Positions 19,787 to 28,138 are shown, counted from the first letter of the stretch. The stretch: 64,000 nucleotides of DNA from Limnohabitans sp. 15K (GCF_002778285.1 NZ_NESM01000001.1:824529-888528); one strand, 5' to 3'. Program-made: numbers and translations. Notes: a model not told the origin generated them from the letters alone.

Positions 19787-21085
19787 TTACTTCTTGACCC
19801 AGACTGCCGCGAAAAAACCGTCCGTGGCATGGCGATGGGGCCACAAGCGCAAGAATGTGCCGCCCGGCACGGTATCTTGGGCGGCATCTTCCGAGGCCGC
19901 AGGTGAGCACAAACTGGCCGCATTCGGCACCTTGAGCCTGTCCAGCTCTTGGGCCACATTCAGCGGCACAAAGTCGGGGTTGGCGGCGCTGAAGGCTTGC
20001 GCGATCAGCTCGTTTTCTTCGGGCAAAACGCTGCAAGTGGCGTAAACCAAGCGTCCACCCGACTTGACCATGCGCGAAGCACTTTGCAGGATGGCTTGCT
20101 GCTTCTCGGTCAACTCTTGAACAGCTTGGGGCTTTTGACGCCATTTTAAGTCGGGGTTGCGGCGCAAGGTGCCCAGCCCCGAGCACGGCGCATCGACCAA
20201 CACACGGTCAATCTTGCCGGCCAAACGCTTGACGCGGTCATCACGCTCATGCGCAATGGCGGCCGGGTGCACATTGGACAAGCCACTGCGCGCCATGCGG
20301 GGCTTGAGCGCATCCAATCGGTGGCCCGACACGTCAAAAGCGTACAAACGGCCCGTGCTGCGCATGGCCGCGCCCAGCGCCAGCGTTTTGCCGCCTGCAC
20401 CCGCGCAAAAGTCCACCACCATCTCGCCGCGGTGCGCGTCCACCAGCAAAGCCAGCAATTGAGAGCCTTCGTCTTGCACTTCGATTGCACCCCGGGTGAA
20501 GGCATCGGTTTTTTGCAGGGCTGGTTTGCCTTCCAGGCGCAAACCCCAAGGCGAATAAGGGGTGGGTGTGGACGCGATACCGGCTTGCGCCAATTCTTTT
20601 TGAATCTCGCTGCGCTTGGCCTGAAACATGTTGACCCGCAAATCCAGCGTGCCCGCTTGTTGCAGGTTCTCGGCCAAGGCCCAGAAATCCTCGCCCAATT
20701 GGGCCTGCAGGGCTTGTGCCATCCACTCGGGCAAATTGTGGCGGTGGGGGGCCATCAAGGCGTCGGCCGGAATGGCGTCGCAGGTGGCCAACCACTTTTT
20801 CTCGGTGTCGTTCAAGGCTGAGGCCAAGAAGTCGCGTGGGCCAAAAAAGCCCAAAATGGCCAGCTTGCGCTCTTTAGCACCAGAACCCGAGCGGGCCAAT
20901 TGCTCAAACAGCAGTTTTTTGCGCAGCACCGCAAAGGCGGTTTCAGCCAAGGTGGCCCGTTCACGGGGGCCGAGGGAGCGGTGTTCACGAAAGTAGCGCG
21001 ACACCACGGCGTCGGCAGGATGTTCAAATTGGAGAACCAGCCTGACCAAATCGGCGCAGGCGTCTAAAAGGGCTTTTGGATGCAT
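19787..21085 (-). CDS. rsmB: RsmB-type 16S rRNA m5C methyltransferase
   Basis: 432 residues. The N-terminal NusB-like helical domain (about residues 1-140) is followed by a class I SAM methyltransferase: SAM motif VVDFCAGAGGKTLALGAAM, catalytic region VLVDAPCSGLGTLRRNPDLKW and second active-site cysteine in LVYATCSVLPEEN. In E. coli RsmB makes m5C967. The start chosen is ATG at 21085 (MHPKALLDACADLVR). The divergent DUF1653 gene starts 54 bp away. Confidence 0.88.
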   Translation of the reverse strand: MHPKALLDACADLVRLVLQFEHPADAVVSRYFREHRSLGPRERATLAETAFAVLRKKLLFEQLARSGSGAKERKLAILGFFGPRDFLASALNDTEKKWLATCDAIPADALMAPHRHNLPEWMAQALQAQLGEDFWALAENLQQAGTLDLRVNMFQAKRSEIQKELAQAGIASTPTPYSPWGLRLEGKPALQKTDAFTRGAIEVQDEGSQLLALLVDAHRGEMVVDFCAGAGGKTLALGAAMRSTGRLYAFDVSGHRLDALKPRMARSGLSNVHPAAIAHERDDRVKRLAGKIDRVLVDAPCSGLGTLRRNPDLKWRQKPQAVQELTEKQQAILQSASRMVKSGGRLVYATCSVLPEENELIAQAFSAANPDFVPLNVAQELDRLKVPNAASLCSPAASEDAAQDTVPGGTFLRLWPHRHATDGFFAAVWVKK

Positions 21086-21139
21086 AGGGGTGCATTGTCC
21101 CATCTCCAACCCTTGCGACAGACACACAAGAGGAAATCC

Positions 21140-21376
21140 ATGTCCGAAAAATTACCGCCCCTCATTGAAACGCCCAAAGGCCTGTACCGACATTACAAGG
21201 GCGGCCAGTACCGTGTACTGGGCACCGTGCGCCACAGCGAAGACCTGGAGCCCATGACCCTGTACCAAGCGCTGTATGGCGAGCAAGGCCTGTGGGTGAG
21301 GCCTGCCGCCATGTTTGCCGATGTGGCCGAATTCAACGGAAAAGTTCAGCCGCGATTTGAACGCATCGGCGATTGA
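21140..21376 (+). CDS. DUF1653 family small protein
   Basis: 78 residues: LIETPKGLYRHYKGGQYRVLGTVRHSEDLEPM then LYQALYGEQGLWVRPAAMF, which is the DUF1653 pattern (small beta-rich domain, function unknown). Ribosome-binding site AGGAAATCC is 3 bp before the ATG. Its last 31 bp overlap the end of the convergent purN gene. Confidence 0.85.
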   Translation: MSEKLPPLIETPKGLYRHYKGGQYRVLGTVRHSEDLEPMTLYQALYGEQGLWVRPAAMFADVAEFNGKVQPRFERIGD

Positions 21377-21948
21377 GCCAAATACCCAGCGACCGCTTGC
21401 GGGTAAATCAAGTGCTCTTGGGTGAGCACCCGCGCCGCCAAAGTGTCGGCGGTGTCGCCCGCTAGCACCGGCACCACCGCCTGCGCCAAGATGGCGCCAT
21501 GGTCCAGCTCAGACGTGACCTGATGAACGGTGGCACCGGCAAACTTGCAACCGGCATCGATCGCCCGCTGGTGTGTGTTCAGGCCGGGAAATGCGGGCAG
21601 CAAGGAAGGGTGAATGTTGAGCAAGCGTCCGGCGTAATGGGCTACAAAACCGGGGGTCAGGATGCGCATGAAGCCCGCCAACACGACCAGGGCGGGCGCA
21701 TGCTGGTCGATCTCGGCCATCAAGGCCGCATCAAAATCTTCCCGACTGGCAAAGGCCTTGTGGTCCAGCACGGTCGTTGGAATACCGTGGTCCTTGGCAA
21801 AGTCCAAACCTTGGGCATCGGTCCGGTTGCTCAGCACGGCGGCCACCCGAGCGTTCAGGCGCTCCGCCCAACGGCCCTGCTCCGCCGCACGCACGATGGC
21901 GGCCATGTTGGAGCCCGAGCCGGAAATCAAGATGACGATGTTTTTCAT
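21346..21948 (-). CDS. purN: Phosphoribosylglycinamide formyltransferase PurN
   Basis: 200 residues. MKNIVILISGSGSNMAAIV is the phosphate-binding start. HPSLLPAFPGLNTHQRAIDAG holds the catalytic His, and GATVHQVTSELDHGAILAQ the catalytic Asp. The enzyme transfers a formyl group from 10-formyl-THF to GAR in purine synthesis. The start at 21948 gives the standard N terminus. Convergent overlap of 31 bp with the DUF1653 gene. Confidence 0.95.
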   Translation of the reverse strand: MKNIVILISGSGSNMAAIVRAAEQGRWAERLNARVAAVLSNRTDAQGLDFAKDHGIPTTVLDHKAFASREDFDAALMAEIDQHAPALVVLAGFMRILTPGFVAHYAGRLLNIHPSLLPAFPGLNTHQRAIDAGCKFAGATVHQVTSELDHGAILAQAVVPVLAGDTADTLAARVLTQEHLIYPQAVAGYLAQSPMRSNRG

Positions 21949-22067
21949 GAAGGGCCGAATTATCCCCTGCGCAACCTTGTGACAAGGTGTTTTGTCGCCC
22001 CAAGGACAGGGGCCAGAGGCCTGCGCATGATAAAAAGCACGACCGTTTGATTTTGAGAGAACACCCC

Positions 22068-23249
22068 ATGGATTTGGCATTCACCCCCGACGAACTCGCG
22101 TTCCGCGACGAGATCCGCACCTGGGTCAAGGACAACTTGCCCGCTGACATTTCACAAAAAGTGCACGCCGCCATGCGCCTGACGCGCGAAGACATGCAGC
22201 GCTGGGCCAAGATTTTGGGCAAAAAAGGCTGGCTGGGCTGGGGTTGGCCCACACAGTTTGGCGGCCCGGGCTGGACCGCCGTGCAAAAGCATTTGTTCGA
22301 AGAAGAATGCGCCCTGGCCGGTGCCCCCCGCGTAGTGCCTTTTGGCCCGGTGATGGTGGCCCCCGTGATCATGGCGTTCGGCAATGCCGAGCAACAGCAG
22401 CGCTTTTTGCCCGGCATCGCCAGCGGCGAAGTCTGGTGGAGCCAGGGTTACAGCGAGCCGGGCTCTGGCTCGGACTTGGCGTCCCTCAAAACCCGCGCTG
22501 AGCGCGTGGGCGACAAATACATCGTGAATGGCCAGAAAACCTGGACCACTCTGGGTCAATACGGCGAGTGGATCTTCTGCTTGGTGCGCACGAGCAACGA
22601 AGGCAAGCCCCAAACCGGCATCTCCTTCTTGCTGATCGACATGAAGTCGCCCGGCATCACCGTGCGCCCGATCAAGCTGCTCGACGGCGAGTGCGAGGTC
22701 AACGAAGTCTGGTTTGACAACGTCGAAGTGCCCGCCGAGAACTTGGTGGGCGAAGAAAACAAGGGCTGGAACTACGCCAAGCACCTGTTGGCCCACGAAC
22801 GCACCAACATCGCTGACGTGAACCGCGCCAAGCGCGAGTTGGAGCGCTTGAAGCGCATCGCCAAAGCCGAAGGTGTGTACGACGACCTGCGTTTCCGTGA
22901 CGAAATCGCTAAGCTCGAAGTGGACATCGTCGCCCTGGAAATGCTGGTGCTGCGTGTCCTGTCGGCCGAAAAGTCCGGTAAGAACTCGCTCGACATCGCC
23001 GGTCTTTTGAAGATCAAAGGCAGCGAAATCCAGCAGCGCTACACCGAGCTGATGATGCAAGCCGCAGGTCCCTTTGCCCTGCCCTTCATCTTCGAAGCCA
23101 TGGACGCAGGCTGGCAAGGCAACTTCCCAGGCGGCGTGGTGGCCAACGCCCCCCTGGCCGCCAACTACTTCAACATGCGCAAGACCACCATTTACGGCGG
23201 CAGCAACGAAGTGCAACGCAACATCGTCGCTCAGACAGTTCTGGGTTAA
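22068..23249 (+). CDS. Acyl-CoA dehydrogenase, large-subunit type
   Basis: 393 residues: the three-domain acyl-CoA dehydrogenase fold with GWLGWGWPTQFGGPGWTA, the FAD/substrate region YSEPGSGSDLASLKT, the beta-domain NGQKTWTTLGQYG and the C-terminal YGGSNEVQRNIVAQTVLG. The next gene is a diverged acyl-CoA dehydrogenase only 10 bp downstream. Pairs of this kind (for example PimC/PimD for pimeloyl-CoA) form heteromeric enzymes. The substrate is not deducible. Confidence 0.9.
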   Translation: MDLAFTPDELAFRDEIRTWVKDNLPADISQKVHAAMRLTREDMQRWAKILGKKGWLGWGWPTQFGGPGWTAVQKHLFEEECALAGAPRVVPFGPVMVAPVIMAFGNAEQQQRFLPGIASGEVWWSQGYSEPGSGSDLASLKTRAERVGDKYIVNGQKTWTTLGQYGEWIFCLVRTSNEGKPQTGISFLLIDMKSPGITVRPIKLLDGECEVNEVWFDNVEVPAENLVGEENKGWNYAKHLLAHERTNIADVNRAKRELERLKRIAKAEGVYDDLRFRDEIAKLEVDIVALEMLVLRVLSAEKSGKNSLDIAGLLKIKGSEIQQRYTELMMQAAGPFALPFIFEAMDAGWQGNFPGGVVANAPLAANYFNMRKTTIYGGSNEVQRNIVAQTVLG

Positions 23250-23259
23250 GGAGACACAC

Positions 23260-24375
23260 ATGGATTTCGATTTTTCTGACGACCAAGAACAACTGCGCGA
23301 CGCGGTGCGCAAATGGGTGGACAAGGGCTATGACTTTGACCGCCGCCGCGCTATCGTCGCTGCGGGCGGTTTTGACCGCGCCGCTTACGGCGAAATGGCC
23401 GAGCTGGGCCTGACGGGCCTGTATGTGAGCGAAGACAACGGCGGCATGGGCATGGGCCCCACCGAGGCCATGGTCACCATGGAAGAGCTCGGTCGCGGCA
23501 TCGTGCTCGAACCCCTGACCCAAACCCTGATCTGCAGCGCCACACTGCAAACCCACGCCCCTGCAGCCCTGCAAGCCACTTGGCTGCCGCGCATGGCGGC
23601 AGGTGAAGCCATCGTGGTGCTGGCGCAGCAAGAACGCGGTGCCCGTTACCAACTGAACCGTTGCGCCACACAAGCCACCGAATCGGGCGGCACATGGACC
23701 GTGAGCGGCACCAAGAGCGTGGTGGCGATTGGCGACCAAGCGGACGCCTTTGTGGTGCCTGCCAACGTGAATGGCCAAATCGCTTTGTTTTTGGTCGAGC
23801 GCAGCGCCAGCGGCGTGAGCACCCAGGCCTATGGCACACAAGACGGCTCTCGCGCTGCCGAAGTGGTGCTGAACAAAGCCCCCGCGCAGCTGATCACCCT
23901 GAACGGCTTGACCGCTTTGGAAGAAGTCGTGGACATCGGCATCGCCTGCACCTGCGCCGAAGCCGTAGGCGTGATGGACAAAACCTTGGCCATCACCGTG
24001 GACTACATGAACACCCGCAAACAGTTCGGTGTGAACATCGCCAGCTTCCAGGCCCTGCGTCACCGCGTGGCCGACATGAAGATGCAGCTGGAGCTGGGCC
24101 GCTCGATGAGCTACTACGCCAGCCTGAAACTGCACGCGCCCGCCGACGAGCGCCGCCGGGCCTTGGCCCGTGCCAAGTACCAGCTGGGCGTGTCCATGCG
24201 CTTCATCGGCCAGCAGGCTGTGCAGTTGCATGGCGGCATTGCCGTCACGGACGAGTACATCGCCAGCCATTACTTCAAGAAATTGACGCAACTGGACATG
24301 ACCTTTGGCGACACCCTGCACCAGTTGGGCGAAGTGTCGGCACGCATGCAAGAAACAGCAGGCGTGTTCGCCTAA
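23260..24375 (+). CDS. Acyl-CoA dehydrogenase, small-subunit type
   Basis: 371 residues, acyl-CoA dehydrogenase fold: FSDDQEQLRDAVRKWVDK, GLYVSEDNGGMGMGPTEAM, then YMNTRKQFGVNIASFQALRH and QLHGGIAVTDEYIASHYFKK. It lacks the canonical YSEPGSGSD segment and the YGGSNEVQ C-terminus of its neighbour, as in the small subunits of heteromeric dehydrogenases. TAAGGAG precedes the ATG. Co-transcribed with the gene before it. Confidence 0.88.
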   Translation: MDFDFSDDQEQLRDAVRKWVDKGYDFDRRRAIVAAGGFDRAAYGEMAELGLTGLYVSEDNGGMGMGPTEAMVTMEELGRGIVLEPLTQTLICSATLQTHAPAALQATWLPRMAAGEAIVVLAQQERGARYQLNRCATQATESGGTWTVSGTKSVVAIGDQADAFVVPANVNGQIALFLVERSASGVSTQAYGTQDGSRAAEVVLNKAPAQLITLNGLTALEEVVDIGIACTCAEAVGVMDKTLAITVDYMNTRKQFGVNIASFQALRHRVADMKMQLELGRSMSYYASLKLHAPADERRRALARAKYQLGVSMRFIGQQAVQLHGGIAVTDEYIASHYFKKLTQLDMTFGDTLHQLGEVSARMQETAGVFA

Positions 24376-24397
24376 GGTGAAGGGTCTGCAAACCTGA

Positions 24398-24481
24398 GCA
24401 AGGCGGGAGGGCGGCGCGGGTCGGGCGATGTGGCAAAGCGAAGCGCCTCTGAGCCCGAAACGCGCCGCCCTTTCGCCTTGC
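24398..24481. repeat. Long imperfect hairpin after the acyl-CoA dehydrogenase pair
   Basis: Two arms of 29 and 29 bases pair as three GC-rich stems (8, 10 and 5 bp: GCAAGGCG, GGGCGGCGCG, CGGGC with their complements), separated by symmetric 3-nt internal loops, around a 26-nt loop. No coding potential was seen. It ends 39 bp before a conventional terminator. Confidence 0.6.
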
Positions 24482-24520
24482 GGCCCATCACCAGAATCGT
24501 CTGAATGAGCAGCCCATCAA

Positions 24521-24547
24521 AAAGGCCCCAAAAGGGGCCTTTTTTTG
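24521..24547. terminator. Rho-independent terminator
   Basis: AAAGGCCCC-AA-AAGGGGCCTTT type stem followed by T7 (plus strand) and preceded by A-rich sequence. It ends the acyl-CoA dehydrogenase operon and may also act on the convergent brnA. Confidence 0.88.
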
Positions 24548-24580
24548 TTGCTCAAGACTTCCTGTTGGTTTGTCCGAGAA

Positions 24581-24874
24581 CTACACCGGAGAGTGGGCTC
24601 GCACCCATTCACGCATGGCGTCATTCATTCGGGTCTGCCAACCCTTGCCGGTGGACCGGAAGGCTTCCAGCACATCGGCATCAAATCGGATGGTGATGCG
24701 TTCTTTGACGACCTCAGAGCGTGGTCGCCCGCGTGGCTTGAGCATCGTCTGTGCGATCTGGGTTCCAAACAACTCAGGCAAGACCTCTGATGCAGGGCGG
24801 GCACGGGCAAAGTCCGCATCCACCCATTCCGGGTTGTCGGAATCAATCAGTTCTGGATTTGGGCGTTTTGGCAT
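24581..24874 (-). CDS. brnA: BrnA-type antitoxin
   Basis: 97 residues: MPKRPNPELIDSDNPEW, then GRPRSEVVKERITIRFDADVLEAFRSTGKGWQTRMNDAMREWV, the ribbon-helix-helix pattern of BrnA (COG3514). It neutralises BrnT by direct binding and represses its own promoter. The start at 24874 lies inside the end of brnT (32-bp overlap), so the pair is translationally coupled toxin first, the usual order in this family. Confidence 0.88.
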   Translation of the reverse strand: MPKRPNPELIDSDNPEWVDADFARARPASEVLPELFGTQIAQTMLKPRGRPRSEVVKERITIRFDADVLEAFRSTGKGWQTRMNDAMREWVRAHSPV

Positions 24875-25130
24875 ATCTCTTGACCTCTCTCGAATTGGCC
24901 TTGCGCAGGCTGATGACATGCACCTTGCCTTCGCGCGGCGTGAATACCAGGGCGTGCAAGCGCTCCCCGATGAACCCCAGCACCTGAAATCGCCGCTCTC
25001 CATACGCTTTGCGGGTGTCCTCCTCCATCAGCGCAGTGGCCCATTCCATCTGCTCGACAAGCTCAAACGACAAACCTCGGCTCGCTATATTGGTGGCGTT
25101 TTTGGCTGGATCAAATCCAATGTGTACCAT
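24843..25130 (-). CDS. brnT: BrnT-type ribonuclease toxin
   Basis: 95 residues: IGFDPAKNATNIASRGLSFE, then EDTRKAYGERRFQVLGFIGERLHALVFTPREGKVHVISLRKANSREVKRY, the BrnT (DUF497, RelE-like fold) pattern. The conserved R-KAN-RE-YA segment is intact, so the toxin looks functional. First gene of a type II toxin-antitoxin operon with brnA. Confidence 0.88.
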   Translation of the reverse strand: MVHIGFDPAKNATNIASRGLSFELVEQMEWATALMEEDTRKAYGERRFQVLGFIGERLHALVFTPREGKVHVISLRKANSREVKRYAKTPKSRTD

Positions 25131-25147
25131 TTTATTGTATGCACATT
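25119..25147. promoter_or_regulatory. Inverted repeat at the brnT start, candidate BrnA operator
   Basis: AATGTG and CACATT arms (extending imperfectly to AATGTGTAC / GTA-TG-CACATT) flank the AT-rich start region of brnT in an otherwise GC-rich neighbourhood. Position and symmetry suit BrnA autorepression. This is motif-level inference. Confidence 0.4.
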
Positions 25148-25193
25148 AAATAAAGGTTGCAAGTTTTGATCTGTTCCGAATAACCTTGATGGC

Positions 25194-26096
25194 TTATTCC
25201 ACCTCGCGTACCCGCAAAAAAGACGCAAAACGCGGCAAGCCCGAAGGTGTGCGATCGCGGTAGCGGTAAGTGACCCACGCCCCCACGGGCGGCGGGTTGC
25301 GGCGCTGGGCATCGCTCAGGCCAGATCCCAGGGCAAAACGCTGGCCCGACGGCATTTGCACCAGCAAAGCCCCGGTCATGCCCAGCAAACGCCCCTTGCC
25401 GGGTTGGTGGCCCACCACCAGAGCCTCTTCGTCCAACTCAGGTTTCAACTTGAACAGTGCATCCGAGCGGCCCGGCTGCCACAGGGAATCGGCACGGTGC
25501 AGCATCAGCCCCTCGCCACCTTGGCGCACCGTCTCCTGCAACATAGCCTGCAAAGCGCGGGTGTCGTTCATCTCGCGCTGCGCGACCGGCATCAGCCAGG
25601 GCTGCTGCGCTTGCGCCAACGTAGATTGCACAAAAGCAACTCTCTGCGCGAACGGGGCGGCATGACCGGGGGCGTCAAACACCAGGTACTTCACCGCCCG
25701 CCAGGCCTCCTCGTCGGGCTCGGTCTGGCGCACCACGCCAGAGAGCAGGTCAAAAGCCCCACGCGCCATCCACAACTCACCATCGAGTTTCTCCCGCGGC
25801 AAAGCAGACAAAAACCAAGCCGGGGCCGCGATCACCCGGCCACTGCGAAAACGCAAGACTTGCCCGTCCCAAACGGCCCTGACGCCGTCGAATTTTTCAC
25901 TCACCCAAAAGCCTTGCGGTGATCGTCCTGAGGGCCAATTCAACGCCAGCTGAACCCCGATGGCGTCACCTGACTGAACGGGCTTCACGGCTTGGGCTCC
26001 AACACGGGGCATCAGCCATGGCGACAAAATCAGCGCCAGCAAGCTGGCCCGTCGGCTCGGCCTAGGTGTGGGGATGGATTTCAACGGCTGGGGCAT
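25194..26096 (-). CDS. Exported minimal ATP-dependent DNA ligase (LigE-like)
   Basis: 300 residues. The N-terminal signal-like region (PSRRASLLALILSPWL..VGAQA) is followed by an adenylation domain with motif I EKFDGVRAVWDG, motif III-like YLVFDA, motif IV GEGLMLH and motif V LFKLKP, then a short OB-fold. There is no DNA-binding domain, as in the minimal Lig E group of proteobacteria, which are predicted periplasmic and often occur in naturally competent species. The start at 26096 has a CAGGGAG site upstream. The role is probably in extracellular or incoming DNA repair; that is inference. Confidence 0.85.
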   Translation of the reverse strand: MPQPLKSIPTPRPSRRASLLALILSPWLMPRVGAQAVKPVQSGDAIGVQLALNWPSGRSPQGFWVSEKFDGVRAVWDGQVLRFRSGRVIAAPAWFLSALPREKLDGELWMARGAFDLLSGVVRQTEPDEEAWRAVKYLVFDAPGHAAPFAQRVAFVQSTLAQAQQPWLMPVAQREMNDTRALQAMLQETVRQGGEGLMLHRADSLWQPGRSDALFKLKPELDEEALVVGHQPGKGRLLGMTGALLVQMPSGQRFALGSGLSDAQRRNPPPVGAWVTYRYRDRTPSGLPRFASFLRVREVE

Positions 26097-26227
26097 GACC
26101 GGTCTCCCTGAAGGCGCCATCAACGCGGATTGCCTTGATCGCAACCTGGTTTGGAGCCTTTTGTTTTAAGGAGATGATGATGCGACGCTTTGCGCATCCG
26201 CGCAAGCCGGGTCCCCATGCCGCACGC

Positions 26228-26785
26228 TCAGGCCATCAAACGCGAACTCTTGGGCACATGCGCCATCAAAAAAGCCATTTGGTCGCTCAGAATTCGGCGG
26301 TTACGCAAGATGAAGTCTTCCCACAGGCTGGGCACATAGGGGGCATACAACAAGGGCATATGGGCCTGCTCGGGTGTGCGGCTGCTTTTGCGGTGGTTGC
26401 AAGAGCGGCAAGCGGTCACCACGTTCATCCAGTGATCTGGGCCTTTTTGGCACACAGGAACAATGTGCTCGCGGGTCAGGATCGACTCATGGAAAGTGCA
26501 ACCGCAATAGGCGCAGACATTGCGGTCCCGCGCAAACAACTTGGGGTTGGTCAAGCCCGAACACAAATCAAAGGGGTTGATGCGGGGCACGCCTTGGGTG
26601 CCGATGATGCTGTTGACGGCAATCACCGACTGTTGGCCCGTGAGGGCGTTGTGCCCGCCATGGAAAACGGCCACTTGCTGGCCCGCTTCCCAGCGCACCT
26701 CGTCAGCAGCGTAATGGGTCACCGCTTGCTCCAGTGTGATCCACGACTGGGGCAGCCCTTGGGCTGAGAGTTTCAAGACCTTCAC
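26228..26785 (-). CDS. HNH endonuclease family protein
   Basis: 185 residues. The C-terminal half carries an HNH motif with two zinc-type cysteine pairs: CAYCG, then REHIVPVCQKGPDHWMNVVTACRSCNHRKSSRTP. The N-terminal half (VLKLSAQGLPQSWITLEQAV) has no recognised domain. The start chosen is GTG at 26785 because AAGGAG lies 6 bp upstream; a TTG two codons earlier is possible. It stands alone, divergent from ribF. It looks like a widespread housekeeping-type HNH protein, not a homing endonuclease. Confidence 0.8.
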   Translation of the reverse strand: MKVLKLSAQGLPQSWITLEQAVTHYAADEVRWEAGQQVAVFHGGHNALTGQQSVIAVNSIIGTQGVPRINPFDLCSGLTNPKLFARDRNVCAYCGCTFHESILTREHIVPVCQKGPDHWMNVVTACRSCNHRKSSRTPEQAHMPLLYAPYVPSLWEDFILRNRRILSDQMAFLMAHVPKSSRLMA

Positions 26786-26969
26786 ACACAACTCCTTGGC
26801 TCAGATGCAAAGCATGGACACGGAAATGGGACTGTCTCGTTCCGGTCAGGCCGGGCGGGGTGCCAAGGCGCTGATGGAGCGGGCTCAGTCACAATATACG
26901 CTTGGAATTTCTCAAAATCATGACAAGGGCCCAAAGTCCCAAGTCCAGCACTCACATCGGCGCCAGCAC

Positions 26970-28007
26970 ATGAAGGTTTTTCGCGGTTTTCACCACCCAG
27001 ATCTGGCCCCCGCCTGCGCCGTGACCATCGGCAACTTCGATGGCGTGCACCGCGGGCACCAGGCCATGCTGGCACTCCTGCGCAGCGAGGCCGCCCATCG
27101 GGGCGTGCCAAGCTGTGTGATGACCTTCGAGCCCCACCCGCGCGACTACTTCGCCAAGGCCCTGAACAAGCCCGAGTTGGCCCCCGCCCGGATCGCCACC
27201 CTGCGCGACAAACTGCAGGAGCTCGAGCGCTGCGGGGTCGACCAAGTGGTGGTGGTGCCTTTTGACGCGCGGCTGGCGAGCCAGTCGCCCGAAGACTTCA
27301 TCCAACAGGTGTTGGTCCAGGGCTTGGGCGTGCGCTATGTGCTGGTGGGCGACGATTTCCGCTTTGGCGCCAAACGTGCAGGCGACTACGCCATGCTCGA
27401 CGCCGCAGGCCAGCGCTTGGGCTTTGATGTGGCCCGCATGAACAGTTACGAGGTGCGCGGCCTGCGCGTGTCAAGCTCCGCCGTGCGCGATGCTCTGGCC
27501 AAAGGCGACTTGCCAGCAGTGCAGGCCCTGCTGGGCCGTCCTTACAGCATCAGCGGCCATGTGGTGCACGGGCGCAAACTGGGCCGAGAGTTGGCGGCAA
27601 CGGCCGCAGGCGCGGGCGACGGCTTTCGCACGCTGAATTTGCGTTTCTCCCACTGGAAACCCGCCGCCAGCGGTATCTTTGTGGTGCAGGTGCATGGCTT
27701 GGCCAACCAACCCTTGCGGGGCGTGGCCAACCTGGGCATCCGCCCCTCTCTCGACCCGAATGACGTGAACGGCGGGCGCGTGCTGCTGGAGACCCATGCC
27801 TTCGACTGGCCGGCCCAACTGGGAGCCGAAGGGGGCTACGGTAAAATCATCCGCGTGGACTTGCTGCATAAATTACACGACGAGCTCAAATACGACGGTC
27901 TGGACGCCCTGACAAAGGGCATCGCCAAAGACTGCGACGACGCACAGGCGTGGTTTGCTTCGCGCCATGGTGAAACCAGCCGCCAAACCACCCGCGACCG
28001 AATTTGA
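26970..28007 (+). CDS. ribF: RibF, bifunctional riboflavin kinase / FAD synthetase
   Basis: 345 residues. The N-terminal nucleotidyltransferase domain has AVTIGNFDGVHRGHQAML and VLVGDDFRFGAKRAGD, and the C-terminal flavokinase domain has GRKLGRELAATAAG and GVANLGIRPSLDPNDVNGGRVLLETHAFDW. It converts riboflavin to FMN and FAD. The start at 26970 gives the normal MKVFRGFH N-terminus. ileS and lspA follow in the same direction, the order ribF-ileS-lspA common in proteobacteria. Confidence 0.95.
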   Translation: MKVFRGFHHPDLAPACAVTIGNFDGVHRGHQAMLALLRSEAAHRGVPSCVMTFEPHPRDYFAKALNKPELAPARIATLRDKLQELERCGVDQVVVVPFDARLASQSPEDFIQQVLVQGLGVRYVLVGDDFRFGAKRAGDYAMLDAAGQRLGFDVARMNSYEVRGLRVSSSAVRDALAKGDLPAVQALLGRPYSISGHVVHGRKLGRELAATAAGAGDGFRTLNLRFSHWKPAASGIFVVQVHGLANQPLRGVANLGIRPSLDPNDVNGGRVLLETHAFDWPAQLGAEGGYGKIIRVDLLHKLHDELKYDGLDALTKGIAKDCDDAQAWFASRHGETSRQTTRDRI

Positions 28008-28029
28008 CGATACGGCCCGCGTTTGCCGC

Positions 28030-28118
28030 CTTCGACAGGCTCAGGGCAAACGACCTCCACGGCCCACCCCATCTTGATCTCTCCGAACGGCCCGCCGCTC
28101 GGGCTGAGCTTGTCGAAG
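28030..28118. repeat. Inverted pair of Comamonadaceae-type intergenic repeat
   Basis: CTTCGACAGGCTCAGGGC at 28030-28047 and the near-complement GGGCTGAGCTTGTCGAAG at 28101-28118 flank a 53-nt stretch in the ribF-ileS gap. This TTCGACA-GCTCAG-type repeat is familiar from many Burkholderiales intergenic regions. It could form a large RNA hairpin between the two genes. Confidence 0.6.
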
Positions 28119-28138
28119 CCCTCTCGACCTGACGCACC

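Noticed and set aside
22152..24351. Long minus-strand open frames opposite both acyl-CoA dehydrogenases
   Set aside because: Mirror frames of conserved genes with the same His/Val/Gly-rich composition; no ribosome-binding site and no known domain.
26792..26969. FMN riboswitch before ribF
   Set aside because: No RFN-type multi-stem pattern was recognised in the leader; ribF here seems to have only a short ordinary upstream region.
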